Below are positions 24,074 to 33,178 of a stretch of 64,000 bases of DNA, piece after piece; position 1 is the stretch's first letter, and each line of letters begins with the position of its first letter. A program made the translations under genes and the position numbers. The notes beneath the pieces were generated by a model that did not search any database, had not been told where the DNA came from, and saw nothing but the letters and a program-made list of their open reading frames with translations. This stretch comes from Sporocytophaga sp. (GTDB taxonomy: Bacteria > Bacteroidota > Bacteroidia > Cytophagales > Cytophagaceae): contig NZ_JAGHZZ010000003.1 of NCBI RefSeq assembly GCF_017745095.1, forward strand, positions 310,001-374,000, read 5' to 3'.

Positions 24074-24387
24074 CGCGAGATGTTCCCGAGATATTCAGGG
24101 GGCTCCACGGAAGTCCCATGGGAGTCCCTGAGGTGCTGGGAGAACTCCCGGCTCTTCCGTGGAAAAATCACTCCCATCTGTGGGGGCCCACTGATTACCT
24201 GTGGGTGCTTCCAGAGCGACCGTGGGTATTTCCGGACACCTGTGGAAACTCCGTGTTCTTCCGTGGAATGTTCCGAATCCTGCGTGACACTCTATAAATC
24301 TCTCGTGGGAACCCACTGACCATTCGTGGGAACTCCTCAAAATCCCTTGAGAATATCCAGAGCTTCATTAGACACTCCTGAGTCATT
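24074..24387. repeat. Degenerate 21-bp tandem array, about 15 units
   Basis: Read by eye: from 24158 to 24387, eleven consecutive units are each 21 bp (one is 20), most starting YGTGG: TGTGGGTGCTTCC, CGTGGGTATTTCC, TGTGGAAACTCC, CGTGGAATGTTCC, CGTGGGAACCC, CGTGGGAACTCC. Four more diverged units lie at 24074-24157. Approximate consensus: YGTGGGAAnTCC followed by 9 variable bases. Many units contain a small dyad (GGAA-n-TTCC). The stretch is much more GC-rich than its surroundings. The minus frame reads as heptads (FPRxxxx), since 21 bp is 7 codons, but a 20-bp unit breaks the frame and no ORF spans the array. It ends about 180 bp before glyS. No known element matches. Confidence 0.8.
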
Positions 24388-24554
24388 TCTCCTTCCTTCC
24401 GAATTTCTGATAAAGAGAAACTTGTCCTTCCAGCATTTTCCGGAACTATTAATTTAAAGGAGAAGTCTTATGTAGGGAAAGCTGAAGGAAATTCTTAACA
24501 GATTACTATGAAAAATCTGTAAAATTGAATTTCCTATAATACAAATCATTTACA

Positions 24555-24562
24555 TATCTTTG
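24555..24562 (+). promoter_or_regulatory. -7 element of glyS
   Basis: TATCTTTG followed by CAGCT and the ATG. It fits TAnnTTTG; the leader would be nearly absent. Confidence 0.45.
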
Positions 24563-24567
24563 CAGCT

Positions 24568-26046
24568 ATGGAAAAAGTAAGCGCGCAGGTAGAAAACACC
24601 TTTAAAAATATCATTTCACACGCAAAAGAATACGGATTTGTATTTCCTTCAAGTGAAATCTATGACGGACTTCAAGCTGTTTATGATTACGGACAAAATG
24701 GAGTTGAGCTAAAAAACAACATCAAAGCTGCATGGTGGAAAGCCATGACTCAGATGAATGATAATGTGGTAGGTATAGATGCTGCAATATTCATGCATCC
24801 GACTACATGGAAAGCATCAGGTCACGTAGACGGCTTTAGCGATCCGATGATCGACAACAAAGATTCCAAAAAGAGATATAGAGCTGACGTCCTTATTGAG
24901 GATAAAGCAGCGGAATATGAAAAGAGCGGAGATAAAGCCAAAGGTGATGCTTTAGTGAAATCACTTGCTCGCCTTCTTGAAGCAAATGATCTGAAAGGCG
25001 TACAGGATCTTATCATAGCAGAAAAAATAAAATGCCCGGTATCTGGAACATCTAACTGGACCGAAGTAAGACAGTTCAACCTAATGTTTTCAACTCAGGT
25101 TGGTGCAGTTGCTGATGATTCAAGTACCATTTACCTTAGACCTGAAACAGCTCAGGGTATATTTGTAAACTTCCTGAATGTTCAAAAAACCGGAAGAATG
25201 AAAATTCCTTTTGGTATTGCCCAGATCGGTAAAGCTTTCAGAAATGAAATTGTTGCTCGTCAATTTACCTTCCGTATGAGGGAATTTGAACAAATGGAAA
25301 TGCAGTTTTTCATTCGTCCGGGCGAAGAGATGAAATGGTATGAAGAGTGGAAACAGGTGAGATTGAAATGGCATAAAGCGATCGGCTTACCTGAAGGCAA
25401 GCTGAAATTCCACAATCATGAGAAGCTTGCTCACTATGCTAATGCAGCGGTAGATATCGAATATGAGTTTCCTTTCGGATTTAAAGAAATTGAAGGTATC
25501 CACTCCAGAACAGACTTCGATCTTGGCAATCATGAAAAATATTCCAAGAAAAAGCTTCAATACTTCGACAATGAACTGAATAAAAACTACGTGCCATATG
25601 TAGTTGAAACTTCAGTCGGAGCAGACAGAGCATTCCTGGCAGTACTTTGCAATGCATATACAGAGGAAACAGTGGGCGAAGGCGAAAATCAGAAAGAAAG
25701 AGTTTATCTGAAATTACACCCGGCATTGGCTCCTGTAAAAGCAGCTATATTCCCTCTTGTTAAAAAAGATGGTCTACCGGAGAAAGCTCAGGAAATCTTC
25801 AAAGAGCTTAGAATGGATATGAATGTTATCTATGAAGAAAGAGATGCAATCGGAAAAAGATACACTCGCCAGGATTTGATAGGAACTCCATTCTGCATTG
25901 TAGTAGATTATGACACATTGAATGACAACATGGTGACTATCCGTTACCGTGATACAATGGAGCAAGAGAGAGTTCCGATCAGCGAATTAAGAAAGAAAAT
26001 AAGAAAAGCCACTTCATTCAAGAGAATTCTTGAGCAATTGGTGTGA
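24568..26046 (+). CDS. glyS: Glycyl-tRNA synthetase (dimeric, class II)
   Basis: 492 aa. Charges tRNA-Gly. Seen: class II core with motif 2 region FGIAQIGKAFRNEIVARQFTFRMREFEQMEMQFF, LRPETAQGIFVNFLN, WYEEWKQVRLKW, VVETSVGADRAFLAVLCNAY (motif 3), and a C-terminal anticodon-binding domain (LAPVKAAIFPLVKK ... GTPFCIVVDYDTL). This is the single-chain alpha2 type, as in Bacteroidetes and archaea, not alpha2beta2. It is a monocistronic gene with its own promoter and a terminator at 26078. Confidence 0.96.
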   Translation: MEKVSAQVENTFKNIISHAKEYGFVFPSSEIYDGLQAVYDYGQNGVELKNNIKAAWWKAMTQMNDNVVGIDAAIFMHPTTWKASGHVDGFSDPMIDNKDSKKRYRADVLIEDKAAEYEKSGDKAKGDALVKSLARLLEANDLKGVQDLIIAEKIKCPVSGTSNWTEVRQFNLMFSTQVGAVADDSSTIYLRPETAQGIFVNFLNVQKTGRMKIPFGIAQIGKAFRNEIVARQFTFRMREFEQMEMQFFIRPGEEMKWYEEWKQVRLKWHKAIGLPEGKLKFHNHEKLAHYANAAVDIEYEFPFGFKEIEGIHSRTDFDLGNHEKYSKKKLQYFDNELNKNYVPYVVETSVGADRAFLAVLCNAYTEETVGEGENQKERVYLKLHPALAPVKAAIFPLVKKDGLPEKAQEIFKELRMDMNVIYEERDAIGKRYTRQDLIGTPFCIVVDYDTLNDNMVTIRYRDTMEQERVPISELRKKIRKATSFKRILEQLV

Positions 26047-26077
26047 AAATAATTAGGTAATACGTTTTAAGTGGAAG

Positions 26078-26102
26078 GGAGGCATTTAATGCCTCCTTTT
26101 TT
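26078..26102 (+). terminator. glyS terminator
   Basis: GGAGGCAT-TTA-ATGCCTCC hairpin followed by a T-run, 32 nt after the glyS stop. Confidence 0.8.
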
Positions 26103-26131
26103 TATTATTACGCAATTAACCAAATACCTGT

Positions 26132-26155
26132 AGAGACGCCATGCATGGCGTCTCT
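26132..26155. repeat. Palindromic repeat, copy 1
   Basis: AGAGACGCCATGCATGGCGTCTCT is a perfect 24-bp palindrome. The family GTAGAGACGC...GCGTCTCTAC is a common dispersed hairpin repeat in Bacteroidetes and cyanobacteria. A related copy lies at 26284-26301. Confidence 0.7.
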
Positions 26156-26283
26156 CTATCTGCCTCCCATAAAAATTATTTATCCATAATTATAGTCACA
26201 TTTTATTCCAATTCCTGAAATTTTCACTTGAAATGAGCATTACTTTCAGCAAAATCTAGATTATAGCACATTATCACGATTTG

Positions 26284-26301
26284 AGACGCCACACATGGCG
26301 T
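26284..26301. repeat. Palindromic repeat, copy 2
   Basis: GACGCCA-CACA-TGGCGTC, preceded by TTGA and followed by ACTACAG. This is a diverged copy of the repeat at 26132-26155, 130 bp away. Together they occupy the otherwise gene-free 26047-26525 gap. Confidence 0.6.
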
Positions 26302-26525
26302 CACTACAGAAAACCCGCCAAAACTTCACTTTTCGACCAAAAGTTTCTCCTTTTCATAGAATAGAGTTAAATTATATCAGATTAAAACAAGGTTAATTCC
26401 AAAAGAGCATAGATTCGAATTTAAAGTAGCTTTTAAAAGAGATATCAGCTTTAAGCATTCAGCTCTTTTCAGCTTTTAAACAAAAACTCGCGTCTGCGGG
26501 TCTTATTAACTTAAAGGTTTAAGAC

Positions 26526-27473
26526 TTGGAAACATATATAACTGTTACCTTTTATATACTAGGCATCGCAGTATTTTTATTTGGTACGTTTAGTCTCGGC
26601 TTGTATGCACTTATCATAAATCCTTTCCTGGAGACAGTCAGCATTAATAAGAGACTTACAAGAAAACAGCGAGATATTCTTCTTAAAAACTTCAAATATT
26701 ATAGAGATCTATCCGGAAGTCAGAAAATTGATTTTGAGAAAAGAGTACGGAATTTTCTTATTCATAAAGAATTTATTCCCAAAGGGATTCCGCAGGTTAC
26801 AGAAGAAATGCAAATACTTATAGCAGCTTGTGGAGTTCAGTTGACTTTCGGCTTTGCACCGGTAAGATTTGTAAGCTTTCCTAAAATCCTGATATACCCT
26901 TCACACTATCTTTCTTCAAATGGCAAAAGGCACAAAGGCGAAGTGAGCCTTAGCGGATTTATAGCTTTTTCATGGGAAGACTTTCTATATGGTTACAAAA
27001 GGCCTGAAGATGGGTTCAACCTGGGATTGCACGAAATGGCTCATGCATTAAAGATTGAAGATGCTCTTCATCATCCTCAAGAAGAAATACTTGATCATGA
27101 AAGCTTGAAAGAATGGGGAAAAATAAGTCGTCAGGAATTAAAGAAAATTAAAACGAGCAAAACCAGATTTCTCAGACCATACGCTTTTAATAATGAAGAT
27201 GAGTTCTTTGCTGTATGTGTTGAATATTTCTTTGAAAAACCCGAGGAGTTCAAAATGCAGCTTCCAGGACTTTATACATCACTTTCAAAATTACTGAAAC
27301 AAGACCCAGGCAAGGCGCTTCAGAATGCGAAATTCTATTTCTATCCTCCGGAAAACAGAAAGCTGATGCTTTTGCTTAATCAGGCAATAAAAGAATTGCC
27401 AAACCTTAAAACATTAAAGGCTAAAGCTTCTTTTACCAAAAGCCTTTTTGTAAAAGGCAGGAAAATTAGTTAA
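26526..27473 (+). CDS. MtfA-like zinc metallopeptidase, paralogue 1
   Basis: 315 aa. Seen: one N-terminal membrane helix (about 7-31); helical domain IINPFLETVSINKRLTRKQRDILLKNFKYYRDL; then the metallopeptidase core with zinc motif HEMAH (169-173) in NLGLHEMAHALKIED, and a likely third ligand Glu in NNEDEFFAVCVEYFFEKPEEF (about 224-226). Known: MtfA (M90) is an aminopeptidase-like zinc enzyme linked to glucose regulation via Mlc in E. coli; here no Mlc or PTS gene is nearby. The membrane anchor is unlike soluble E. coli MtfA. It starts a (+) series ending with a paralogue at 32318. Confidence 0.85.
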   Translation: METYITVTFYILGIAVFLFGTFSLGLYALIINPFLETVSINKRLTRKQRDILLKNFKYYRDLSGSQKIDFEKRVRNFLIHKEFIPKGIPQVTEEMQILIAACGVQLTFGFAPVRFVSFPKILIYPSHYLSSNGKRHKGEVSLSGFIAFSWEDFLYGYKRPEDGFNLGLHEMAHALKIEDALHHPQEEILDHESLKEWGKISRQELKKIKTSKTRFLRPYAFNNEDEFFAVCVEYFFEKPEEFKMQLPGLYTSLSKLLKQDPGKALQNAKFYFYPPENRKLMLLLNQAIKELPNLKTLKAKASFTKSLFVKGRKIS

Positions 27474-27625
27474 ATTTATACAAATCATAAAAAACTTGTA
27501 TTTTTGTGATTAATTCTGAACAATCTTCTAAAAAAAGGCTTGCAATCTTAGTCCAATTTCAACCGGATATATTCAGATTAGAAATCTTCACAAAGTTGCC
27601 AACATTAAATATTTTAAAATAAATT

Positions 27626-28081
27626 ATGGGTAAATCTCAAGAAACATTTAACAAAAAAGAAGTAGAAAAGAAAAAACAACAAAAGAAGAAAGAAAAGGAA
27701 GAGAAAAGTAAAGAACGTAAAGCTCATTCCAATAAAGGTCAAAGCCTTGAGGATATGATGGCTTATGTTGATGAAAATGGCAACATTACATCAGTTCCTC
27801 CTGACCCGAATAAAAAGAAAACAGTCATTAATCAGGATGATATACAGATCGGTGTAGCAAGAAACCTGAATCGTGATGAACCAAAACCTTTGAGAAAAGG
27901 TAAAGTAACCTTTTTTAATGAGTCCAAAGGATATGGATTTATCAAGGATCTTGAAACCCAGGAAAGTATATTTGTACACATCAATGGCATAAAAGAACCA
28001 ATAAAAGAAAACGACAGAGTTACTTTTGAAACGATAAATACTCCAAAAGGCCTGAACGCTGTAAGCGTAAAAAAATCATAA
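27626..28081 (+). CDS. Cold-shock-domain protein with a lysine-rich N-terminal extension
   Basis: 151 aa. Seen: residues 1-40 are almost all Lys/Glu/Gln (KKEVEKKKQQKKKEKEEKSK), probably a charged helix; a linker follows; residues about 90-151 form a cold-shock domain with RNP1-like KGYGFIKD and RNP2-like SIFVHI. Known: CspA-fold proteins bind single-stranded RNA/DNA and act as RNA chaperones. The long basic tail, typical of Bacteroidetes Csp-like proteins, may add nonspecific nucleic acid binding (inference). The paralogue CspA at 29067 lacks it. Confidence 0.9.
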   Translation: MGKSQETFNKKEVEKKKQQKKKEKEEKSKERKAHSNKGQSLEDMMAYVDENGNITSVPPDPNKKKTVINQDDIQIGVARNLNRDEPKPLRKGKVTFFNESKGYGFIKDLETQESIFVHINGIKEPIKENDRVTFETINTPKGLNAVSVKKS

Positions 28082-28210
28082 ATCCGGTTTTGAGATATTT
28101 ACCCAACTGCTTCTACTTTGCCGGTTTAGGCGTTCAGATTTATTTCCCTGAGAAAAGAAAAGTACAATCAGGCTTGAATTTTGCGGATGAGCTGCTCATA
28201 AAAATGTTTT

Positions 28211-28960
28211 ATGAGTAAGCTTTTTCAGCTAGTGTTACTACTACTATTAGGTATCAGCTGTTCTGTATTTGGCCAGGGCCAATCTTCAGACAAAATCAAA
28301 GTTTATATCTCTGGAAATAAAGAGAACAATACTCCAAGCACTTCCAGCGGCACTGTATCTGGTGGAACTTTGATCAACGGAAAACTATTCCCTTTTCAGG
28401 GAACCAATTACCAATACTTTGATACTACCAGTTATATCAACAACCGCGCATTCCTAAATGATAAGATAAGAACTGTTGTGATAGCTTCTTATAAGCATCT
28501 AGAGAAAGAAATCCCGGATAGAAAATTTTTCATCATGGAATGCAGTAATAAAAATGGTGGTAAAATTTTCCCACACAGAACACATCAAAATGGCTTAAGC
28601 ATAGATTTTATGATGCCTTTAGTTAAGGGCAATAAGGTTTTTTATGGGCTCGATACGATAGGATCAAGCCATTACTGGCTTGATTTTGACAATGAAGGCA
28701 AATACAGCGGAGACAAGAGCATTTCCATTGATTTTGATCTGGTTGCCCAACAAATTCTCTCCCTAGAAACATCCGCAAGAAATAATGGATATAAAATTCA
28801 GAAAGTAATTATCAAAACTGAATTTAAAAGTCTTATTTTTGCCACCCCTCACGGGAAAAAACTAAAACAAAGTAATATTTACCTCGTCAATAGCCTTACC
28901 CCTTTGATTAATAGTCTACATGATGATCATTTTCATATAGATTTTGAGATCCTGAAATAA
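28211..28960 (+). CDS. MepA-like murein endopeptidase (M74)
   Basis: 249 aa. Seen: signal peptide (MSKLFQLVLLLLLGISCSVFG; a Cys in SC could make it a lipoprotein, but there is no clear lipobox). The zinc-site motifs of the LAS/MepA superfamily follow: H125-x6-D132 in PHRTHQNGLSIDFMMP and H240-x-H242 in HDDHFHIDFE. Known: MepA is a penicillin-insensitive D,D-endopeptidase that cuts peptidoglycan cross-links. Length and motif order match. It probably acts in the periplasm on the cell wall. Confidence 0.87.
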   Translation: MSKLFQLVLLLLLGISCSVFGQGQSSDKIKVYISGNKENNTPSTSSGTVSGGTLINGKLFPFQGTNYQYFDTTSYINNRAFLNDKIRTVVIASYKHLEKEIPDRKFFIMECSNKNGGKIFPHRTHQNGLSIDFMMPLVKGNKVFYGLDTIGSSHYWLDFDNEGKYSGDKSISIDFDLVAQQILSLETSARNNGYKIQKVIIKTEFKSLIFATPHGKKLKQSNIYLVNSLTPLINSLHDDHFHIDFEILK

Positions 28961-29066
28961 AGCGTTTGAACGGTTTTAAAATTTAATTACAGTAAAAGAA
29001 AAAAATGTAAGCACATTTTGAACATTTTACCGTTGAAAATGTTTTTAATTTCATAAATACATAATA

Positions 29067-29258
29067 ATGCAAGGAACAGTTAAATTTTTTAATAACTCAA
29101 AAGGTTTTGGGTTTATTAAATCAGCAGAGTCCGGTGAGGACATCTTCGTTCACTCTTCAGGTCTTATAGACGAGATTCGTGAAAACGATCAAGTTAAATT
29201 TGATCTAGAAAAAGGTAGAAAAGGCATGAATGCCGTGAACGTTCAATTAGTAAACTAA
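29067..29258 (+). CDS. CspA-family cold-shock protein
   Basis: 63 aa, a single cold-shock domain. Seen: MQGTVKFFNNSKGFGFIKS (RNP1 KGFGFI) and EDIFVHSSGL (RNP2). The usual CspA length is 65-70, so it is near full size. It lies downstream of a long leader (28961-29066), common for Csp genes, and is followed by a terminator at 29309. Confidence 0.93.
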   Translation: MQGTVKFFNNSKGFGFIKSAESGEDIFVHSSGLIDEIRENDQVKFDLEKGRKGMNAVNVQLVN

Positions 29259-29308
29259 GAAATCCCCTTAAAGGAATATATTCTTTAAAGCTTTAGTAAT
29301 TGTAGGAG

Positions 29309-29338
29309 AAGACCAACCTAATAAGTTGGTCTTTTTAT
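29309..29338 (+). terminator. cspA terminator
   Basis: AAGACCAAC-(7 nt)-GTTGGTCTT hairpin followed by TTTATTTTTATT, about 50 nt after the stop. Confidence 0.75.
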
Positions 29339-29542
29339 TTTTATTAGTATAAATTTTCCATTGGACTACCAGAAGCAGTTCTTTTTTGATTCTCAAACAA
29401 TTAACATTGGCCATACCGAATCTCTCGCCCACATTTGGTTGCAACCTCTTATTTATTTTTCTTGTCTGTGTAACTTTTGTAACTGAGGAATATTTTAATT
29501 CTCTCTTCATTAGCATAAAATTTTCAACTAACCATATTTATT

Positions 29543-32113
29543 ATGCTAAAAGCTATTCCAAAACTACTGCCGGAAAGCAATCCTACGGCTCTGGCAAAAA
29601 AATTTCTCTTATCCCTTTCAATCTTCAGTGCTTTCTCTCTCGCAAATGCACAGAACAAAGAAAATGAAGGAACATTCGTTGGTTCCGTATCTGAATTTCA
29701 ACAACAATTGAAGTCGGCTAACAAGAAAAGAAAAAATAGTCCAACTTTACTTCCATTGTCTAATGGCAAGAAGCTTACAGTTGATATACATTACGACAAG
29801 ATATCAGGTACCTCTAATACAATTGCAGGTAAAATTAAAGACAATGCAAAGTCTACCTTTAACCTGACATTCGAGGAAAATAATCTGAAAGGTGAGGTAC
29901 TCATACTTAATGAGAAAAAAGCTTATGAGTATTATACTAAAAATGAAAATGTGTATGCAAAAGAAGTCGATATAAATAAAGTTGTTTGTATAGAAACGCC
30001 AGTCCCTGCAGAGGGTGGCCCTCAAACTTCTTCATCTTTTGTAGCTCCTTTTGGATCATACGTATACAATTTACAAAGCCTTCCTTCTTCAGAATATGTT
30101 GTATACCTTGACTTCGACGGACAATATGTCGTTGATCCATACTGGAATGGAGGCCTTCCCATAGATGCATTACCTTCCGAACTTAATGAAACAGAAATAG
30201 AACAAGCGTGGAGATTAATAAGTGAAGATTACAGACCATTTAACCTCAACATCACCACCGATTCCGCAGTGTTTTTAGCTACTCCAATAAACAAAAGAGT
30301 ACGGGTCATATTCACTCCGACCAACGATGCTGCTCCGGGATATGGAGGGTATGCCCGCATAGGTTCTTTTCCTATGAATGTTGATACCCCATGTTGGGTT
30401 TTCTTAGCAACTTCAAAATATGCTGGGGAAGCCGGTTCCCATGAAATAGGTCATACATTAGGATTATATCACGATGGGGTGAACAATCCATATGAGGAAT
30501 ATTATGGAGGACAGGGAAATTGGGCCCCGATCATGGGTGTAGGTTATTCCAAAGATCTTGTACAATTCAGCAAAGGCGAGTACAACAATGCCAACAATTC
30601 ATATCAGGACGACATCAATATTATTACTTCATATAATGGATTTTCATTTAAAACTGACGAAAGTGGTAATATACCTTCTTTGGCAAAGCAGCTTGTTTAT
30701 AGCAGCTCTGGCTTTGTTTCTTCGTCAGACAACAATGGTGTCATAGAAAAGAGAGATGACGTTGATTATTTCTATTTTAATACCTTAGGTGGAAGCGTGA
30801 AGATAGCTGCAAATCCTGACCCATACTATCCTAACCTTGATATTTCCCTTACACTTAAAAACTCTGCAGGCAATACAATAGCAGTATCTGATCTGGAAGG
30901 GCTAAGTGCTTATATCGATACATTGGTACCTGCAGGAACTTATTTCCTTATAGTAGATGGCGTTGGTCATGGGGATCCTGCAATTGATGGATATTCTGAT
31001 TTTGGTTCGCTAGGATACTATTCTCTGGTAGGAAGTATAAGCAACTCCGTAAATAACAAAATACCTACAATTTCTATAACATCTCCTTCAGAGGGCGCTG
31101 ATATCCTTATCGGAACTCCTATCACTATTTCAGCTATTGCGAGTGATCCTGACGGTACTGTAACCAGAGTTGATTTTTATGACGGAGCAACATTACTCGG
31201 CTCTGATATTAATGCACCATATTCCTTTGTGTATAGCAATGCTCCGGGTGGAACCAGGATATACAAAGCTATAGCTTTTGACAATCAAGGAGGGCAAAAT
31301 TATTATGAAATAACTGTACTTGTTGCCCCACCCAATCAGCTGCCTACGGTTTCTGTGACCTCTCCTATCAATGGTGCTATTCTAGATCCGGCAATTTCTA
31401 CAGTAGTAACAGCTAATGCTTATGATAATGACGGAACAATTACTGCTGTTTATTTCTATAAAGACAATACAATAGTTGGTGTTGACTATACTGCTCCTTA
31501 TTCAGTCTATATCGATACTTACATAGCTGGTATTTATAATATAAGAGCAGAGGCTGTAGACAACAGAAATGGCCGCACTTTTTCCGCCGTTAATTCATTT
31601 ACAGTAAAATCATATGGATTGTCAGGACCTTCGTGTGCGATTAAAGGAATACCTTATAATTTTCGGGTTTATGCAGAATATTCTAATCCTGTAAACATCA
31701 CTGCATACACCAATTCGGATGCAACCATTTCTTTTGATTATTATGACAGAAGATACTTCGATGTTACGTTCAATCAATATGCCGCTTCATCGGTAACGGT
31801 AACTGCTCTACTAAGCTATACGGCTTACCCTTACAATGTAGAATATACTAAAGTGATATCTACAAATGGTTGCGGTACAAGGGCCTCAGTGATGGCTATT
31901 CCACTTCCAGACGCAAGTCAGACTGCTGTTTCATTGGATACAAAAGAAACAATTTCATCTTTCAAAGTGATCGATATGACAGGTAGAGAAGTAGCTTCAG
32001 GAGAAGGACAGAATGTTACTGAAGTTATTGTGGGAGAAAATCTAAAAAACGGAATCTACATCGTAAACATTATAGCAGAAAGCGGAAGCTATATACACAA
32101 AATAGTTAAATAA
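29543..32113 (+). CDS. Secreted metzincin-like metalloprotease with Ig domains and T9SS sorting tail
   Basis: 856 aa. Seen: signal sequence with an extended n-region, hydrophobic part at 20-36 (KFLLSLSIFSAFSLANAQ); pro-domain (about 45-175); catalytic domain (about 180-370) with HEIGHTLGLYHD (300-311), an HExxHxxGxxH/D zinc motif, and a Met-turn candidate M331 (APIMGVGY); a PPC-like beta domain (400-500); two Big-like repeats (505-595 and 600-690, each SVTSP...DGTxTxVxFY); a beta domain; and a T9SS type A tail (780-856, VIDMTGREVASG...NGIYIVNII). Role: secreted protease, target unknown. The start is the track ATG; a shorter start near residue 20 is possible. Confidence 0.88.
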   Translation: MLKAIPKLLPESNPTALAKKFLLSLSIFSAFSLANAQNKENEGTFVGSVSEFQQQLKSANKKRKNSPTLLPLSNGKKLTVDIHYDKISGTSNTIAGKIKDNAKSTFNLTFEENNLKGEVLILNEKKAYEYYTKNENVYAKEVDINKVVCIETPVPAEGGPQTSSSFVAPFGSYVYNLQSLPSSEYVVYLDFDGQYVVDPYWNGGLPIDALPSELNETEIEQAWRLISEDYRPFNLNITTDSAVFLATPINKRVRVIFTPTNDAAPGYGGYARIGSFPMNVDTPCWVFLATSKYAGEAGSHEIGHTLGLYHDGVNNPYEEYYGGQGNWAPIMGVGYSKDLVQFSKGEYNNANNSYQDDINIITSYNGFSFKTDESGNIPSLAKQLVYSSSGFVSSSDNNGVIEKRDDVDYFYFNTLGGSVKIAANPDPYYPNLDISLTLKNSAGNTIAVSDLEGLSAYIDTLVPAGTYFLIVDGVGHGDPAIDGYSDFGSLGYYSLVGSISNSVNNKIPTISITSPSEGADILIGTPITISAIASDPDGTVTRVDFYDGATLLGSDINAPYSFVYSNAPGGTRIYKAIAFDNQGGQNYYEITVLVAPPNQLPTVSVTSPINGAILDPAISTVVTANAYDNDGTITAVYFYKDNTIVGVDYTAPYSVYIDTYIAGIYNIRAEAVDNRNGRTFSAVNSFTVKSYGLSGPSCAIKGIPYNFRVYAEYSNPVNITAYTNSDATISFDYYDRRYFDVTFNQYAASSVTVTALLSYTAYPYNVEYTKVISTNGCGTRASVMAIPLPDASQTAVSLDTKETISSFKVIDMTGREVASGEGQNVTEVIVGENLKNGIYIVNIIAESGSYIHKIVK

Positions 32114-32139
32114 AGTTTTACCAATTTAATTAATTCCTG

Positions 32140-32172
32140 AAAGGGCTTTTTGTAATGAAAAGCCCTTTTTTT
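32140..32172 (+). terminator. Terminator of the metzincin-like gene
   Basis: AAAGGGCTTTT-(7 nt)-AAAAGCCCTTT hairpin followed by TTTTT, about 27 nt after the stop. Confidence 0.8.
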
Positions 32173-32317
32173 ATTCCAACAAACAAAATTATAAATTACT
32201 GTTTTTGAACAAGTTTAACGAAAGGAATATGAGACAAATTCTAACTCAAACATTTCTAATTTCTTTTTTCTTAAATAAAAAAGATAGGCTCTGAAAGATA
32301 GCACAGAATTCCCTATC

Positions 32318-33178
32318 TTGAAGGAAATCTTTATGGTCTTGGCGGCTTTATTTATAATTATATTTCTGATTACAACATGTATCTTTCTATATGAGACAAT
32401 AGGAGGTAAAGTATTGAGTCTTGGAGAATGGATCTTAACAAGGTTTGTAAAACTTAATCCCATCCAGATTCATATTTTGGAATTCAACTTTCGGTACTAT
32501 CAAAGGCTTTCTCCGGAAAACAAATTAAAATTTCAAAGGAGGGTAAAGTTTTTCCTGTTAAATAAAAGATTTTACCCTCAGGGAGGCATGAATATTACCG
32601 AAGAAATGAAAATTATGATCGGTGCCTGCTTTGTTCAGCTAACCTTCGGACTTCGTCCCGTTAAGCTTAGACATTTCAGTCGGTTCTATATTTATCCAAC
32701 ACGATATTTTTCAAAAATCACCAACTTACAGCATGTAGGTGAAGTGCAAACTGACGGAGCTATTGTATTGTCATGGCAGCATTTTCAGAAAGGTTATGAA
32801 ATTCCCGATGACGGCCTGAATGTTGGCCTTCACGAAATGGCACATGCCATAAAACTTGCAGACATGTTTGACGATGACGATGATTTTGAAGGGAATAGCC
32901 TTTTTGACTATAAAGATCTTGTGCGTTTTTTCAAGATAGGAAAAAGTGAAATAAACGAGATCAAGAAAGATAAAACCCATTTCATCCGCAAATACGCGGC
33001 AACAAACATTGAAGAGCTATTTGCTGTTTCTATAGAATATTTTTTCGAAAAACCCGAAGAATTCAGAATAGAAGTTCCACAGCTATATCAGATTCTTGTA
33101 CAACTTTTAAAACAGGATCCAACCAATTCAAATTCTGTAGAATTCAGAGAAAATAAAAAAAATGAAAGTACTAATTGA
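32318..33178 (+). CDS. MtfA-like zinc metallopeptidase, paralogue 2
   Basis: 286 aa. Same architecture as 26526-27473: N-terminal membrane helix (about 5-26), helical region, HEMAH (172-176) in NVGLHEMAHAIKLAD, and IEELFAVSIEYFFEKPEEF with a likely Glu ligand (232/233). An Asp-rich loop (FDDDDDF) follows the HEMAH motif. The shared YFFEKPEEF, MTEEM and VQLTFG stretches show a gene duplication. The two genes are 5 kb apart in the same direction. Confidence 0.85.
   Translation: MKEIFMVLAALFIIIFLITTCIFLYETIGGKVLSLGEWILTRFVKLNPIQIHILEFNFRYYQRLSPENKLKFQRRVKFFLLNKRFYPQGGMNITEEMKIMIGACFVQLTFGLRPVKLRHFSRFYIYPTRYFSKITNLQHVGEVQTDGAIVLSWQHFQKGYEIPDDGLNVGLHEMAHAIKLADMFDDDDDFEGNSLFDYKDLVRFFKIGKSEINEIKKDKTHFIRKYAATNIEELFAVSIEYFFEKPEEFRIEVPQLYQILVQLLKQDPTNSNSVEFRENKKNESTN

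Noticed and set aside
24010-24386. ORFs inside the 21-bp array (24010-24297 +, 24080-24319 +, 24095-24340 -, 24195-24386 -).
   Set aside because: Several overlapping frames are open at once only because the array is GC-rich. Heptad-like patterns follow from the 21-bp period, and a 20-bp unit breaks each frame.
24074-24387. Array considered as CRISPR.
   Set aside because: Units are 21 bp with no constant 25-37 bp repeat and no separate spacers, and no cas gene is near.
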